Assembly: GCF_018531195.1 (NCBI RefSeq)
Contig: NZ_JAHDYS010000001.1
Location: 1 to 64,000 of the forward strand
DNA length: 64,000 bases
Reading direction: 5' to 3'
Origin: Pelotalea chapellei
GTDB lineage: Bacteria > Desulfobacterota > Desulfuromonadia > Geobacterales > Pseudopelobacteraceae
The notes below the pieces were generated by a model, which saw only the letters and a list, made by a program, of their open reading frames with translations, ran no database searches and was not told where the DNA came from. This document shows positions 63,495 to 64,000 of the stretch, piece by piece (the first letter of the stretch is position 1; each line of letters begins with the position of its first letter). Both the position numbers and the translations under genes were made by a program.

Positions 63495-64000
63495 TTAACT
63501 CTGCAACTCTGACATCAGCCGGTTCCTCAGATCATTCAGCTTGCCGGATATGGAAACCTTGTAGAGATGCGGATTGACAAATCGCAGGCATCCCTTGGGC
63601 AAGAGGGAGAGCTGCAGGGCACTCCGCTCTGCCATGTCCTCCAGCGATTCAGGTGCGCCGGCACCTGTTCTTTTCCCCTGCTCCATAACAACCTGCCGCA
63701 CTTCCTGAAACTCCACATCCTTGGGGATCAGCGTGTTCTGCAACGGGTTAAGGGGATGAAAAACCCGCTCTCCCGGCTTTGGCCGGTCATCTTCCAGGCA
63801 CACCACATCCTGTACATAGCCGCTCTCTTTTGACGAAACCCGAAGGACCCGTTTAATGCCGGGAAGGGTTGCCTTGGCAATATCGCTGGTGGTTTTCATC
63901 TTCGGCCGTCCATCCATCTCGACCAGTTTGTACACTCCGCCCAGAGCACCTCCCCCGGGTCCGGCACAGGTGGCCAGCCTGGTGCCGACGCCGTAGATGT
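63495..64000 (-). CDS. pncB: Nicotinate phosphoribosyltransferase, 3' end only
   Basis: Only the C-terminal 167 residues are in the window; the gene continues beyond base 64000. YGVGTRLATCAGPGGGALGGVYKLVE at the right edge matches the conserved GVGT...GGVYKLVE segment of NAPRTase and is followed by GRPKMKTTSDIAKATLPGIK. The tail includes a substrate-domain end NPHLYKVSISGKL. Upstream start and promoter are outside the window. It precedes pncA in the same orientation. Confidence 0.9.
   Translation of the reverse strand, partial: IYGVGTRLATCAGPGGGALGGVYKLVEMDGRPKMKTTSDIAKATLPGIKRVLRVSSKESGYVQDVVCLEDDRPKPGERVFHPLNPLQNTLIPKDVEFQEVRQVVMEQGKRTGAGAPESLEDMAERSALQLSLLPKGCLRFVNPHLYKVSISGKLNDLRNRLMSELQS

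Noticed and set aside
1-64000. CRISPR arrays, tRNA or rRNA genes
   Set aside because: No spaced direct-repeat array of CRISPR type and no clear TPsiC-loop/acceptor pairing was seen on either strand; short tRNAs could be missed by eye.

Overview
The window reads as a chromosomal segment of a GC-rich deltaproteobacterium of the Geobacter/Pelobacter type (Desulfuromonadia). This is inferred from the combination of c-di-GMP-I (GEMM-I) riboswitches, chemoreceptors including one with a hemerythrin tail, TSCPD, DUF1566 and HipBA families, System II cytochrome c assembly genes, and a linked PUFA-synthase and ole hydrocarbon cluster. No rRNA, tRNA, CRISPR array or prophage was recognised.

Region 1 (1-26.6 kb) is mostly small housekeeping and accessory units: a uracil-DNA glycosylase-like gene, a bacterial PH-domain protein, an epimerase plus unknown-protein pair preceded by a 23-residue leader-like ORF and a terminator, a TSCPD protein, a DUF1566 exported protein, a chemoreceptor behind a c-di-GMP-I riboswitch, a ferredoxin-nitroreductase and a flavoprotein, hipBA with a direct-repeat operator, a DEDDh exonuclease, a TraB-like membrane protein, a riboswitch-controlled berberine-bridge-type flavoenzyme, a frameshifted PhnA-like gene, a DUF559 nuclease, a UPF0270 protein, an MFS permease followed by an EF-G paralogue, a GIY-YIG protein, an outer-membrane beta-barrel candidate, an EamA permease and a cupin.

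Region 2 (26.7-44.3 kb) is the centrepiece. Tightly overlapping pfaD, pfaA and pfaC-like genes encode a polyunsaturated-fatty-acid-type synthase (enoyl reductase; KS-MAT-3xACP-KR-DH; KS-CLF-AT-four FabA-like hot-dog domains). They are followed by oleA and oleB. oleC and oleD lie 10.6 kb further on (54.8-57.5 kb), after cmoAB. The parts together predict head-to-head condensation of polyunsaturated acyl chains into long polyene hydrocarbons, as known for pfa/ole organisms. The inter-domain linkers of both megasynthases are built in part from genome-dispersed repeats read in frame, including a MITE-like element that also occurs intergenically at 16.9 kb and 57.7 kb.

Region 3 (44.3-54.8 kb) separates oleB from oleC. 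It holds a third c-di-GMP-I riboswitch with a large lipoprotein, a divergent LysR / cysteine desulfurase / two-small-paralogue unit, a hemerythrin-tailed chemoreceptor, a REP-associated tyrosine transposase with its flanking palindromes, and cmoA-cmoB for tRNA wobble modification.

Region 4 (57.5-64 kb) holds two translationally coupled sensor kinases, a short ResB plus CcsA-like cytochrome c assembly pair, and nicotinamidase followed by the truncated 3' end of nicotinate phosphoribosyltransferase at the window edge.
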